From the NCBI GenBank assembly GCA_963921425.1, contig OY992840.1, positions 10,108,501 through 10,172,500 on the forward strand: a DNA stretch of 64,000 bases. The letters are read 5' to 3'. The position numbers and the translations under genes are program-made. Every line of letters starts with the position of its first letter. Within the stretch, counting starts at the first letter, position 1. Below are positions 1-11,323 of this stretch, one piece after another. Source of the stretch: Dryas octopetala. Its lineage: Eukaryota > Streptophyta > Magnoliopsida > Rosales > Rosaceae. Below the pieces are notes generated by a model. That model was not told the DNA's origin. It ran no database searches and saw nothing but the letters and a program-made list of their open reading frames with translations.

Positions 1-932
1 AGCTTAGAGAATTCTGATTCTTTAAACTCCATTGTGATGTTTGAATGAGTTCCTTGTTTATTCTCTTTTTGAATATTGGGCTATGCAGCAACAATGAGGT
101 TGGTTTGTTTATCTCTTGTTGTCTAACATATAGGAGTCTTAAGTCATAAGTTCATAACAAGACACTCAAAGATTGTGCATGTTAAACATGTTTTCTTTGT
201 TTCATCAATAAAATGTTTATTGACTATCGCTGAGTGATTGCAAAGATGTGGTGATTTGACCAAAAAGATGTGGGTGATTATAGCCTACAATCACATGTTT
301 AAAAATGATGCTTGCATGTAGGTCTGTGTCATAAAGTTGTAATTGACTGTTTTATGTGTTTCTTGTTTCTTGACATGCAATCTATGATGTTTTAGCTATG
401 AGGCCTTCCAAATGTGTGTATAGCCAATGTGCATGTATATGTGGTGTTAAAGCTACATTTTGCACATTTTAGATATCCCTTTTTTTTTTTTTTTTTTCTG
501 AATTAAGTAGATGCATGTATACTGTTGTTATTTGCTGTCATTTACTCTAACTGCCCGCCTTAGAGATGGAAAGCTAAAATTCATATTTTAGGAGTGTAAC
601 TTGTTTTCATTACTTGGTTAGTGTGCCCAGTTCTGTTGTCAGGTTAACATATCTCTTGACAAGTTCTATCATCAATTCAATTCCCCGTTAATGGGGAAGC
701 TCATTATTGTGATTCCTTTTGATTACTTCTGCAGTAGGTATTGTTCTTTGACTAACACTTTAGTCTACCATTTTTCAAGAAAATAAATATGCTCAATTAG
801 TTTTGGTTTTTTTGAAACACAAAAGAATAAGTTACAAGTTTGCAAGCTAACTTTTTTCTCTGAGAATTGTTTAAATTGCTAAACCAGTTTGTTAAAGCAT
901 GGATGATGCATCTCTTTATTTGCACTTTTCAG
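1..932 (+). other. CLPR2: CLPR2 upstream intron (partial)
   Basis: No coding exon can be read here. The stretch is AT-rich with a poly-T run near 480-497 and ends in a good acceptor (TTTTCAG at 926-932) in front of a ClpR2-like exon whose first base completes a split codon. It is therefore most likely the intron preceding that exon. The exon or exons for the plastid transit peptide and the start codon should lie upstream of the window. Confidence 0.65.
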
Positions 933-3603
933 GACACAAAACCATAGACCATCACGAGCACAAGTTGGAATGATGCCTATAGGGACACCAAAGGTGCCCT
1001 ATAGAACTCCTGGTGAGGGAACTTGGCAATGGGTTGATTTGTGGAATGCTCTGGTAAGTCATTACAGTTATTTCCATATCAAATGAACAAGCAGTTTATT
1101 GACCTAGAAGGTTAGAGCATGTGCAATGGTTAAGGTCAATAGGCAATTTAATACAAGCCTATTGACCTCCTTTTTTAATTATTGACTTGAGACAAGTCTG
1201 TTTTGTTGCAATGGTTCAAATCAATAGCACAATTCAATAGCTATATATTTTTTAATATTTTTCGTATATTCTCTTACAAATTAAAATTTATAAATTTATT
1301 TATTTTGAAAATTATACCAAAATGATCTCAATGAGATCTTTAAAATGAGCCCAATATTTAATATTTTTCAATAATCTAAATTAATACCCAAATTTAAATT
1401 TCCCTATTTTAGATTTTAAACTATAAAATATTAACCCTTTTAATAAAAAACCATAATTCATATAATAAAACATTGATACATTAATTCATATAATAAAACC
1501 ATAATTCGTGGCAAAAAAAAAACATTGATACACCAAGCCACATGACACAATCTCTCTCCTCCTTTCACTTTTTCCCATGGTGAGTCCCTCCACTTTTGTG
1601 GTGCAATTCTAAATCAATTGGCATTTGGCAAGTCAAATTTTTGACCTATCATTTGCCATTTCAATTCATCTATTGCCATTTGACACCCCATTGCAAATCA
1701 TTTTTGTTTCAAATTGTCAATAGATGCCAATTGATCACCATTGCACGTGCTCTTATAGTTACGAGTTATTAGCATAACTATGAGACACCTTTTGTTTCAT
1801 CTATCACCGCTGACGAGGCTTGCAGCCTACTCAAGTGGATTATTTGAACCATATTTCCCTTTATATCGCTGTTGATTTTTTTTTTTGTCCAAATATATGA
1901 AATAATGGTATGGATTTAATCTATGTTTTCTATTGATAATTCCAAAATCTTCCTTGAACTTATCTTGATAGGTTGATTAAAAAAAGTAGATTAAATAACA
2001 TCTACGCCAGGAATTCTGTGTGGATTTCAACTTCCTTATTGAGTTTTTACTGGGACTTCATTATGTTGTGTTTCTCTAAGAAATCTTCTGTTTTCTGGGA
2101 ATGTAGTACCGAGAACGTGTTATCTTCATTGGGCAAAATATAGATGAAGAGTTTAGCAATCAAATTCTGGCAACAATGCTGTACCTTGACACTATTGATT
2201 CTTCCAAAATGCTTTATATGTACATCAATGGTCCTGGTGGAGATGTGAGCTATCAGATTTTCATGATGAAATTGTTTTACTTTTTTTTTTTTTTTTTTGT
2301 ATATATATTCTAGTTCCATGTGCCATGTATCTAAAACTTGCACCATTTGCAGCTTACTCCGAGCATGGCTATCTATGATACTATGCAGAGCTTAAAGAGT
2401 CCTGTTGGCACCCACTGTGTGGGCTATGCCTATAATTTAGCAGCCTTTCTTCTTGCAGCTGGAGAAAAGGTAATAGTTCTTTTCCTTTCTGGACGTAGGT
2501 TGATAAGATCCTTAATAATAATGCTCATGGGAGGGGGGGTACAAATAAATGGGGGAATTAGATATGAAGTGACGAGTTTGACAAATTTTTTAAGAAAATG
2601 GCTGACGGTGGCCTTTCCTCTCTCAGTTTCAATGCTATCTGAACTTTTCCTTTCAGACATGCTGTTTAGGAATCCTTGTGCATTAATGAATTGATGGATT
2701 TATCTTCATGTTCTATGTGACTTAAAAAAATTGTTTTCATCTATTTATAAGATAGCTGAACTCTAAAATTCAACCTCTTTTGTAATTTTCTGTTTTGCTT
2801 AGGGTAATCGATTTGCAATGCCACTATCAAGAATTGCGCTACAGTCTCCTGCCGGGGCTGCTCGTGGTCAGGTATTGCTGTCATGCCATAAAAAGCTGCC
2901 ACATAGATACCTTTCAAGTTTGTAGAATTTTGTTCCTTGCAGTGTTGATGAATATTTAAAAATTTTGTGGCAGGCCGATGACATACAGAATGAAGCAAAT
3001 GAACTTCTCAGAATCAGAGATTACCTTTTTACTGAATTGGCTGAGAAAACAGGCCAGCCAGTTGAAAAGGTTAGCTAGTTTGACAAGTAAAAACCTATAA
3101 TCGCGTTTGGGTTAATTGGTTTAATTACCTCATTAAGAATTTTTACTAATTTGTTTCAGTAAGGGCTGCAAACAAACTTGAGCTATTGCGATTTGCAACA
3201 TTAAGCATTATTACTTATTGTCTCTTATTATGAAATTCTCTTTTTTCTTTGATCTGATTATTTTAAAGTTCATTGACCAAGTTTAGATATGACCTAAACA
3301 AAAGATACCAATGTGAATCTTGTGTTCAAAATTTTTGAGGCCTATGTGAATCTTCATTGACCTTTCAAACTGTATTGCAAATTTTTATTTATCTTATTGT
3401 TTCCTTGAGATGGTAGCAACTTATCAAGATAGTATGAATGATCATTCTGAAATGCGTACATGCAGATTAACAAAGACTTAAGTCGGATGAAGCGCTTTAA
3501 TGCAATGGAAGCTCTTGAATATGGGCTCATCGATCGTGTAGTTAGGCCGCCTCGTATTAAGGCTGATGCACCTCGCAAGGATGCAGGAACAGGTCTTGGT
3601 TAG
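933..3603 (+). CDS. CLPR2: Chloroplast ClpR2, inactive Clp protease ring subunit (5' partial)
   Basis: Six exons with GT/AG borders join into 225 codons: 933-1053, 2107-2244, 2353-2469, 2803-2871, 2974-3069 and 3466-3603 (TAG). The protein is a ClpP-fold subunit of the plastid stroma Clp core. ClpR members sit in the ring with ClpP1 but do not cut peptides. The sequence shows this. The stretch [13 protein letters not shown] lacks the ClpP serine, SRIALQSP has Gln where ClpP has the catalytic His, and the Asp position before F-x-x-x-EA-x-EYGLID is not Asp. GPGGD and the C-terminal VRPPRIK...GLG match ClpR2. The family is about 280 residues, so roughly 55 N-terminal residues including the transit peptide are outside the window. 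The second intron holds a 638-bp MITE. The next gene is convergent. Confidence 0.93.
1115..1752. mobile_element. Tourist/PIF-Harbinger-like MITE in CLPR2 intron
   Basis: The ends are inverted repeats, GAGCATGTGCAATGGT on the left and GAGCACGTGCAATGGT (reverse strand) on the right, matching at 15 of 16 positions. Both are flanked by the trinucleotide TTA (1112-1114 and 1753-1755). A 3-bp TTA duplication with GAGCAT-type termini is the mark of PIF/Harbinger MITEs. The interior is AT-rich with more diverged inverted stretches and no reading frame. It lies wholly inside the intron between the 933-1053 and 2107-2244 exons and leaves both splice sites intact. Confidence 0.88.
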
Positions 3604-4375
3604 TACAAATGTTGCTTACTGGCCAAATTGTGTGATGGCAGCTATAGGATTCAATATGTTTCTGAAGTTCTTCTCTTTTATGCTTGTGTAATTTTCTTTA
3701 GTCAGAATTGTTGCATAGAAAATTGTTTCTTTTGATCTTTTGAAGGAGGCCACACATAAAGGCTTTTGGAAAGTATTATTTTCTCAAAACAAGGTGCTAT
3801 ATCATTTATACTTACACAGCACATTGATCTATCTAGGGATTTGATTCGTATCATGGCAGAGTCCGATAATTAAGTCGGTGGTGTGCCATATAGCCTATTA
3901 GGGTTTTTTGTTCATTGGTTGTCTTTGCTCTCCTTTTTCATTGACTATCTAATGAGGGCCTGTGACCGTATTTGTGATTAGCAAAACCAGATCACTATTA
4001 TATCATACAGATGGAACTAAATTTCCTGCAGTATCATTTGCAAAGATTCTCAACCAAAAAGGGCATTATAAGGTAAAGAGCAATTTAGAAAACAGTTAAC
4101 AGTATTGAAGATAATAAAATTTTAAGTTTCACGTTGTATATTTCACTCGAGAGAAGAGGAATTCAAGGGGGACAAAATGATAAAAGTTTATCTATTACTT
4201 TCTTGTATTTTGCTACATACATGGCGAAATGAGAGAAGTAGAGAGAGAAAACTACAATTTTGGTGATTTTTATTTGTAAGAGCTAATTTGTTCTTCAAAT
4301 TTCATCTATGTTGTGGAGAAAAATTGAGGGTAATCTATGTTCAACTGCAAAGAAGAATAGCAAGGTTGTAATACT
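3604..4375. other. Intergenic, 3' flanks of two convergent genes
   Basis: This is the spacer between the CLPR2 stop and the stop of the minus-strand gene at 4376. It must hold both 3' untranslated regions. No clean AATAAA close to either stop, no repeat and no further coding signal was seen. Confidence 0.5.
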
Positions 4376-4921
4376 TCACAAGTAACTAAATTGAAAGTGA
4401 TTGCAGAGACTATCCATTAACCTCTCTTCCCTCCATGCTTTGTTAACCTTATCAATGAAGTCTTCAATTCTTTTCTCCAAACTATTATCATAATCATCCA
4501 TGTCATCCCAACCAATCTCATCATCGCTACCATTATCGTCATCATCTTCAAGGTAACCATCAGAATCAGAATCATAATCTTCATCTTCACTTTCATCATT
4601 GGCATCATCAACATCCTCTCTACCATTGTCATAACCATCCGTATTCTTTGTAACCTCAACATCAACAGCTGCATTTTCTGCTGGTTCATATGGATGATAT
4701 AGGAAAGGAAAAATGCTATCAACTTCCTCCGAAGGTGGCCTATGATCTCCAACAATGATGGCAAAGATTATGATGTTAAACAGTGAAAACACAAACAGAG
4801 GATTGGATGAGAATTGAAGATTGCCTTGTCTGGAAATTGATTGTAACAAAGAGTTCAGGACAAGAATAACAGCTAGGAACAGCAATACAAAAACAGGGCT
4901 TGGTACTCCAACTATCCTCAT
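4376..4921 (-). CDS. Acidic membrane protein with DUF761-like C terminus
   Basis: A single-exon 181-residue protein of unknown function. The start is the ATG at 4921-4919 (MRIVGVPSPVF); the open frame runs a little further upstream but has no earlier ATG. Two hydrophobic segments at about residues 6-27 and 40-60 look like membrane spans. A long Asp/Glu/Ser/Asn-rich linker follows (about 65-150), and the tail LEKRIEDFIDKVNKAWREE resembles the plant DUF761 tail, usually paired with an N-terminal DUF4408. No enzymatic motif is visible, and any role at a membrane is inference. A TATA-like CTATAAAT lies 74 bases upstream of the ATG. The gene is convergent with CLPR2. The low-complexity acidic linker might also tempt one to call a spurious frame, but the ordered spans and tail argue that it is real. 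Confidence 0.72.
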   Translation of the reverse strand: MRIVGVPSPVFVLLFLAVILVLNSLLQSISRQGNLQFSSNPLFVFSLFNIIIFAIIVGDHRPPSEEVDSIFPFLYHPYEPAENAAVDVEVTKNTDGYDNGREDVDDANDESEDEDYDSDSDGYLEDDDDNGSDDEIGWDDMDDYDNSLEKRIEDFIDKVNKAWREERLMDSLCNHFQFSYL

Positions 4922-4994
4922 GCCCAGGTATATATACAAACAGGTGCGGGTGGTGATAGTTTAATTTTGAGATCTCCTTGAAGTACTATATGCA

Positions 4995-5002
4995 ATTTAT
5001 AG
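4995..5002 (-). promoter_or_regulatory. TATA box of the DUF761-like gene
   Basis: On the minus strand the sequence reads CTATAAAT, close to the plant TATA consensus. It would place transcription start about 30 bases downstream and give a leader of roughly 40 bases. Position and sequence are seen; function is inferred. Confidence 0.5.
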
Positions 5003-6621
5003 AACTGTTTGGGTCAATCAATTTGGTAAATGTGGTTTTCCTGGAAAAGTTTGATAGAGTATATTATTTGTATACTCTAATTTAACCATATTGTTAAGTG
5101 ATGGAAACTTCCAAGCATATATTAACTACAATTTTTCTGGGTTTCTTGCTCAGAAAAGATGAGGATGAAGCCTCCTTTAAATGGGTTCCCTTAGAACCCA
5201 CCTAAAAGACAATCCAAGTCTAAATTCACCAATTTCACAATTATGTGCAATTTGGGCAACTCCAAACCAATCAAGACAGTACAAAATTGAACTGTGGGTC
5301 AGGCTAACTTAAGTCAATGTGATCATTAACTTAACATATTTAATTAATATCTTAATAACTATACAATTTTGGTTAATCTTAAGACTGAAGTAATGGGTCA
5401 CTGTCAGGGTTGATGAATCTTTAAATCAACTTTATCGGCTGTGGGATTGAACAAGCCAATATTTCCAGAACATAAGTCAAGGTGGCAATGAACAAGTGAC
5501 TTGGGGACTACGTTTGGATTTAAACACAATTTCTGGGAAATTCTGTGGCATTTGCTGGCTTTCATATAAAGTTCCCATCAGTTTTGACCTTACCATTGTT
5601 TTATCTTTTTGCATGAAGCTTCTTGTTGAAGACAAAAACACCCGCAGATTTGGGACGATTCGAAGTGGACAGATTCATAAAATATTATATGCAAGTACAA
5701 CTGACAAAGATGTGTTTTGCCGTTTTGGGTAGCTGCAGTCGTCTGCCATTGGATGGTGAGGTTCACTCCAATAAACGGATACAGTTGACTGTGAGCCATT
5801 GAATAGTGAAGTTCACTCCAATCAACGGCCAAGATCATCGACGCACCTCGGCTGCTAGCAATTTCCATGTGTTTTTGACCGGGTTCTGATTTACAAACTG
5901 TTGCATTGTAGACACACACACACACACTCTCAGGTGCCAAAGAGCCAAAGAGATGGACTACTCAGAAGTTTCAACCTGATTTGTTTATTTACATCTCAGT
6001 GATGATTTTTTGATGTTGACGACAGCTGACTTGAGTTGAGAGGGGTTTGTCATGCCGGGACATGACAACTCCTCAACGTTTAGCAAGTGAAAGAGACAGG
6101 AAATCTTTGAAAACAAAAAGTACAAATCAGTGTTTTGTTCTCCAACCTTCACAATCAACTTACTGTTTTCTGAAGCACTTTGAGTTTTTAAGTGCACCCT
6201 TTAAGACTAGCACTTTGGATAGGCAAAGGTGGGGGTGGGATGAATTTCACAGGAGCCACCATCAATTTTGTTTTGCAGAAGCTAAAATCATTGCTATGTT
6301 GAAGAACAGAAGCAAACAATTGAGACAGACGACTATAGAATAATCCCAAACAACTTCCAAATCACAATGCATCAATTAAAAGAAAGGCGGATTGGGGTGC
6401 TAATATTACTCTACATGACACAACAGGCTACAATGCAGCAGCAGTACAAACCTATCTAAGCAGCTAATTAAATAACACCTCGAAAGGGGGCAACCCCAGA
6501 TGGTACTAGTAGTCAACAAGTTTACAGACAACAACAGAGGGTAGTGAGATCCAATAGTTGGGACTTGGGAGATGAATTGCCTATGTGGTCAGTGAGAAAC
6601 CTCATATTGCAACTATAAGCT
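5003..6621. other. Intergenic, DUF761-like gene promoter and AHL 3' flank
   Basis: This spacer separates the 5' end of the DUF761-like gene from the 3' end of the AHL gene, both on the minus strand. The part near 6621 should be AHL 3' UTR. It contains a duplicated 50-bp motif (5746-5828) and a short (CA)n tract near 5912-5926. No convincing coding frame was found. Confidence 0.45.
5746..5828. repeat. 50-bp period imperfect direct repeat
   Basis: CCATTGGATGGTGAGGTTCA at 5746 is repeated as CCATTGAATAGTGAAGTTCA at 5796, and both continue with CTCCAAT-AACGG. The two copies differ at a few positions, so the duplication is not recent. It lies about 0.8 kb upstream of the DUF761-like gene and about 0.8 kb beyond the AHL stop. 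Confidence 0.7.
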
Positions 6622-9600
6622 TCACATTACACCTCCAGGCAAAGATACATTGATGTCAGTCTTATTCTTTGGATCTGACGGCAAAGAAGACCAACTATCT
6701 CCACGGAAGGAAGTCGAAGATGAGAGGTTTGGTTTCGGATCGGCAGTTGAAATAGGAACAGCCATAGTTGGTGTTGCATTAGAAATGTAATCATGTTTTT
6801 GTTTCTTGGGCTTCTGCTCATGTTGGTTTCCTGACAGAAAACTGCCTACTACAACCTGATTTAAATCAAGGAAGAAATATTAGAATCATGGTTCCTTGTG
6901 TTTCAAAAGTAGCTAAGTACCATCGGGGCTTTTTATATATATTTTTTCGGTGCAAATGACCAAGGCTGGGTCCAAGTCTCGGGGGGGGGGGGGGGAGAGG
7001 GGATGCAGGTAGAAATTTGGAAATAGAATAAGTCAATAAGCCATACCTGCACAGGACTTGCAGCTACTAATAGACCAGCAACTCCACCCCCTACAACACG
7101 CCCATCTGGGCTTGCTAAAGAAACACTCATCCCACCTGATCTGCTCCTCGTCCCTCCAGTTTCATTGGGCATAAATGAACCAGATAAAGACAATATCTCG
7201 AAACGACCCTACAAGAAAAAGAAAGCAACAGAGATGGGATTTCCACTGGTGGTTAAAGGAAGAAAATTTAATAACAGAAGATACAATATCAGAAATTGAA
7301 ATGTACAAACATAAAAAATCCATTTGGGCAAATTTAATGAAAAACAATCACTAAATCAATTGTCAGAAATCATGGGGCTGCGTATGGGGAAAGGTGGAAA
7401 ACCCTGTGGGTTGAGGTAGAATCAAGTTTGAGAAGAGCTATTATGATACAGGCCTAATGTCCAGTAGCGAACAGTTATGCAAGGAAGCTGGACTATTTCA
7501 GTAGTACTTTTCCAGATCACTTGTGGAAAGACAAAACAGAATTCATCCAACCTGATTATCCTTGTGCTGAAATTTTTATTAAAGCATGAGTATTCGTCTT
7601 CATTGATTATAACCACTCCTGTCCTTTTAGGTTCCATATGAGACTACACTTTATTATCAATTGCAATTCTTCAATTGTTAATTATGGCATCATAACCAAT
7701 AAGTAAAGTAAATAGTCATAGAATTAACAGAAAAAGCTCCCATCATAAAGGGGAAAAAACCTCATTTAGTCTTCAATTATTATTTACATTGCATCGTCTA
7801 TAAGGATTAGTCATTATAACAAACTAGTTACAGACTCAAGAAGTTTCAAGCAATGCTCATTACCAGTGTAAGAATAGAAAGAGGTCAGAGAAACAGCATA
7901 CACCCGGGTATAAAACAGATGTACGAAAAACATCAACTCTGAAAGGTAACTCTGCTTATAATGCTCTATATACAGCAGAAAATCACATAAAAAATTATAT
8001 TAAATACTAAATAAATTATTATTAATAGAAAATCCAAAATACTTCAGACTTCAGAGAATCAGAAATGCCACATTACTGAACTAAAGAAAACAAAGATATC
8101 ATCAAATTAAGGATAAGATGCATCACCTCATATGTCAATGTACCACCGGAAGAATCAGGCTGACGAAGTGTCACACTTGATATAACACCATTTGCGGAGA
8201 GAACACATATAGCTCGAGGACCTTGTTGAGAAAATGATATAATCTTCATCATGACATCCTAAGACAACCAGAGTTGTTACTGGAAAAGTCAACTTAAGAG
8301 CTTAAAGTACTCATTGAAGTTAGAAACAAAGAAACTTCTAAAGAAGATACCAAAAGATCTGAAAATGTAAAACGGCCACCAATTAGGGAAAAAAACAAAG
8401 AACATCAGGATAACCTAATACTCGCAATTGGCCATCTCTAGCCATTAATATCATGAAGTTCCTCAAAATGAAGGATATGACATAAAACTTTATTATTAGA
8501 GTTAATTACCTCGCCAGAATTAACGGTGATGATATGGGGCGTAAAATTAGCACCAACAGAGCATGCAACCCATTCACCTACAAAAAAAGGAATTCTCACA
8601 GTATCAGCCACCAGACAAAGAGCTCTCTGCTTTGCAATGAATTCTTTGACATATGCACTTCTCATCAAGGTTCTTTGTTCCATAAATCAAAGAAAGGCAA
8701 ACTAGTGCGGAGAATTTCAAGGGCCATAATAATCTTATAGGTTCTATAAAAAATAAAATAAAAACTTCTGTTTTTTCTAAATAAAGTGTTAATTCAGACT
8801 CCAGCCAACCGCATATCTCAGCAAAAACCAACAATGACATCATTATCATCAAACAAAGATAACAGATTAAGAAAATTTTCTTATTACACTTCGATGCATG
8901 TTTTATTAACCCGAAGACAATTACAAAAAGGAATACTATTGCATTAAACTCAAATAAGTAGTCATCACACAAAATTCCATCTATGGCTTCCTAGTGTTAT
9001 ACTAGAATTAAAGAGGTTATGACAGCCATTTACGAGGGTGGAGAACGTATGTCAGTTAGCCATATTCACATATTCCAGTATAGATTTTCCAAGTCTTCAC
9101 CACTGTGATTGCAAATAATTTGTTAACATCTGCCGAAGTGGTGGACCATCTGTATACCTACATAAAAAATTACCAACACAAAAACACACACAAATGGGTA
9201 TTGTTTTCTCCATGATTTATATGCAATGCTATTCTCAATAAAAAAAAAAAAAAATCTATACATATATATAGGCATTTCCATACTTAATTCTCATTTATTA
9301 ATTTTTTTCCCCTTAATCTTTAAAATTTACTATCTTTACTTCTGTCAGATAAAACACTACTACACATACCTTATCAACATAGACCAAGAATATTAGATAA
9401 TGTTTACAGATTATCAGCAACGGATCTGTTTGACAGTAGGTGGTATCACATTCATAACCCATGTTCCCAGAACAATTCAAATTATTCCTGGCTATTGCAG
9501 TAGTACAAAGCTAACTATTTATAAAAGTTAAGCAGCAACTGTTTTTTGTGAGCATTTATGTATGCCAAATCAAAATAGGCATTGTTAATAGCCAAAAGAG

Positions 9601-11323
9601 AGGAGAAGAAAGACAGAATAATTGTTGAGAAGCAGATATGTTTTTATCTTTTTCGGTCTGGGAGAAGTAGATATTCAGTTCACTAAAGCAATAATGAAAA
9701 GACCTAGGATTCCTGTATACATGAAAGAATATACAATTAATAGATTATCCAAAAGGATAAAGAAAGATAAATAGATATATATATATATATATATATATAA
9801 TGCATTGATGAAACTGATTCACTGAAAGGCTGGCAAGTATTCAGATATAATAAATATCAATCCCAAATTCATTTGAAAAATAAATAAATAAAATCTGCAT
9901 ACAAACACAAACTGAATAATTATCTTATTAAAATTAATAGCCAAAAATCACTCAAATTCCACATGGCACATTTCGGCTAACGATTGGTAGCATGGATAAA
10001 TTTTCATGAAGCCAGCAGATGACAAACTAGAATTGCATTCATGCAAGTAATTCTACCATTCATCTTGTAGAGAAAAATTCAAAGAAATAATATGCAAGCT
10101 GGCCCAAATAAAAAAGGGGTTTGTGAGGAGCAAGATTTCAAGTATAAATGTTAATGAAACTCCCAAGTTCCAAACCTCTTGGCAGAAAATATCAAAATAC
10201 ATGGTAAGACTCAAATAACAAAGACCATTAATAATTGAACTTCATTCTGAGAAACCAATAATAAAACATAAAAACAGAACTAAACATCTGCAAGATGGAT
10301 AAAAGATAAATGGAAGAGGAGGGGGGCAAATTTCCTTCTTTAGATCCGTCAGCAAATGCGCCATCACCTACAGCCCTTTCCTCTGCCGGGGCTTCCTTGC
10401 TTTAATCCAATAGGCCGGATTCCTTGCTTGCATCCCTTCGCAAAATCCAACCACTTTACCTACTTCATTGCCCCCAACCGTTTCTCAAGATAAAGATCAG
10501 GATGTTTAATCGAGTTAAGTTTAAGACAGGTTTCAAGTCCAAGTATGTTCACAATCACTTGCAGACTTTAGCAGGTACACACAATTGGCACCTGGCATAA
10601 TTTTCTTCCTCAAGAAGGTGAGAAGTGCCAAAGGACAGCCATAACAAGAAGATTCCATCATTCCCATACCAACCCACAAAAACTCATCTTTTCAGAACTA
10701 CCACACACACACACCAAGATCTCAATAAGAGCATCCAATCAGAGGTCCCACATCTAACCAACAAGAATCCCCTTGTAAACCCCAAACCTACACACCCTCT
10801 TAAATTCAATCCCCTTCCTCATAATAAGAGCCAATCTCACCCAATCCCCCACACACAGAAACAACACAAAACCAACACCAAAAATCTCAACTTCAGCTAA
10901 AAAACAAGCATAAAATCACTCAAACACAAAAGGGTGTTAAACAAAAACCAATCTTTCATTACCTAAATTCTCCAACTCATACTTGGTCTTGCTCACTGAG
11001 CTGGCCGGCTTCACTTTCCCACGCTTCTCCGCCGAGAAATCGATCACCGGAGGTGGCGCCGAGGACGATATCGGCTTCGGTGACAGCGCCATAGTGACAC
11101 TCCCGTCTGGTCCGTACTTCCTTGGCCTCCCTCTCTTCTTCTTCACCGGTATGGTTCCAGCCGCCGGCAGAGCCCCCGCCGGTGGAGGAGCAACCGGAAC
11201 AGGAGGTGTTGATCCAGCGTTATGGGTCGGGTTTTCGGACCTTGGAGCCACGTGGTAGTCTGACGGAGCATCTGATCCCACCACTGTAACCCCACTACTA
11301 TTCACACCTTCCCTACCCTCCAT
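6622..11323 (-). CDS. AT-hook motif nuclear-localized protein (AHL, PPC domain)
   Basis: Five exons on the minus strand: 11323-10963, 8577-8510, 8258-8127, 7208-7047 and 6855-6622. All have GT/AG borders and join into 318 residues. The protein binds AT-rich DNA in the nucleus and AHLs act as oligomers on chromatin. Residues 61-70 are the AT-hook KKKRGRPRKY followed by GPDGSV. The PPC/DUF296 domain spans about 130-258 with NFTPHIITVNSGE, the hallmark GRFEIL at 188-193 and GGGVAGLLVAASPVQVVVGSF. The N terminus is rich in Pro, Ala and Gly, and the C terminus has a KKQKHD basic patch. A single RGRPRKY-type hook plus five exons fits the intron-containing AHL clade, and the sequence around the hook and PPC start is closest in my memory to AHL1. 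Intron 1 is 2.4 kb; intron 4 carries a run of 15 G on the plus strand (6981-6995). Confidence 0.93.
9775..9800. repeat. (TA)n microsatellite in AHL intron 1
   Basis: A run of TA dinucleotides inside the 2.4-kb first intron of the AHL gene. Similar tracts occur near 13502-13520, 22424-22440, 42053-42077 and 48811-48829. They are simple repeats without other features. Confidence 0.85.
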
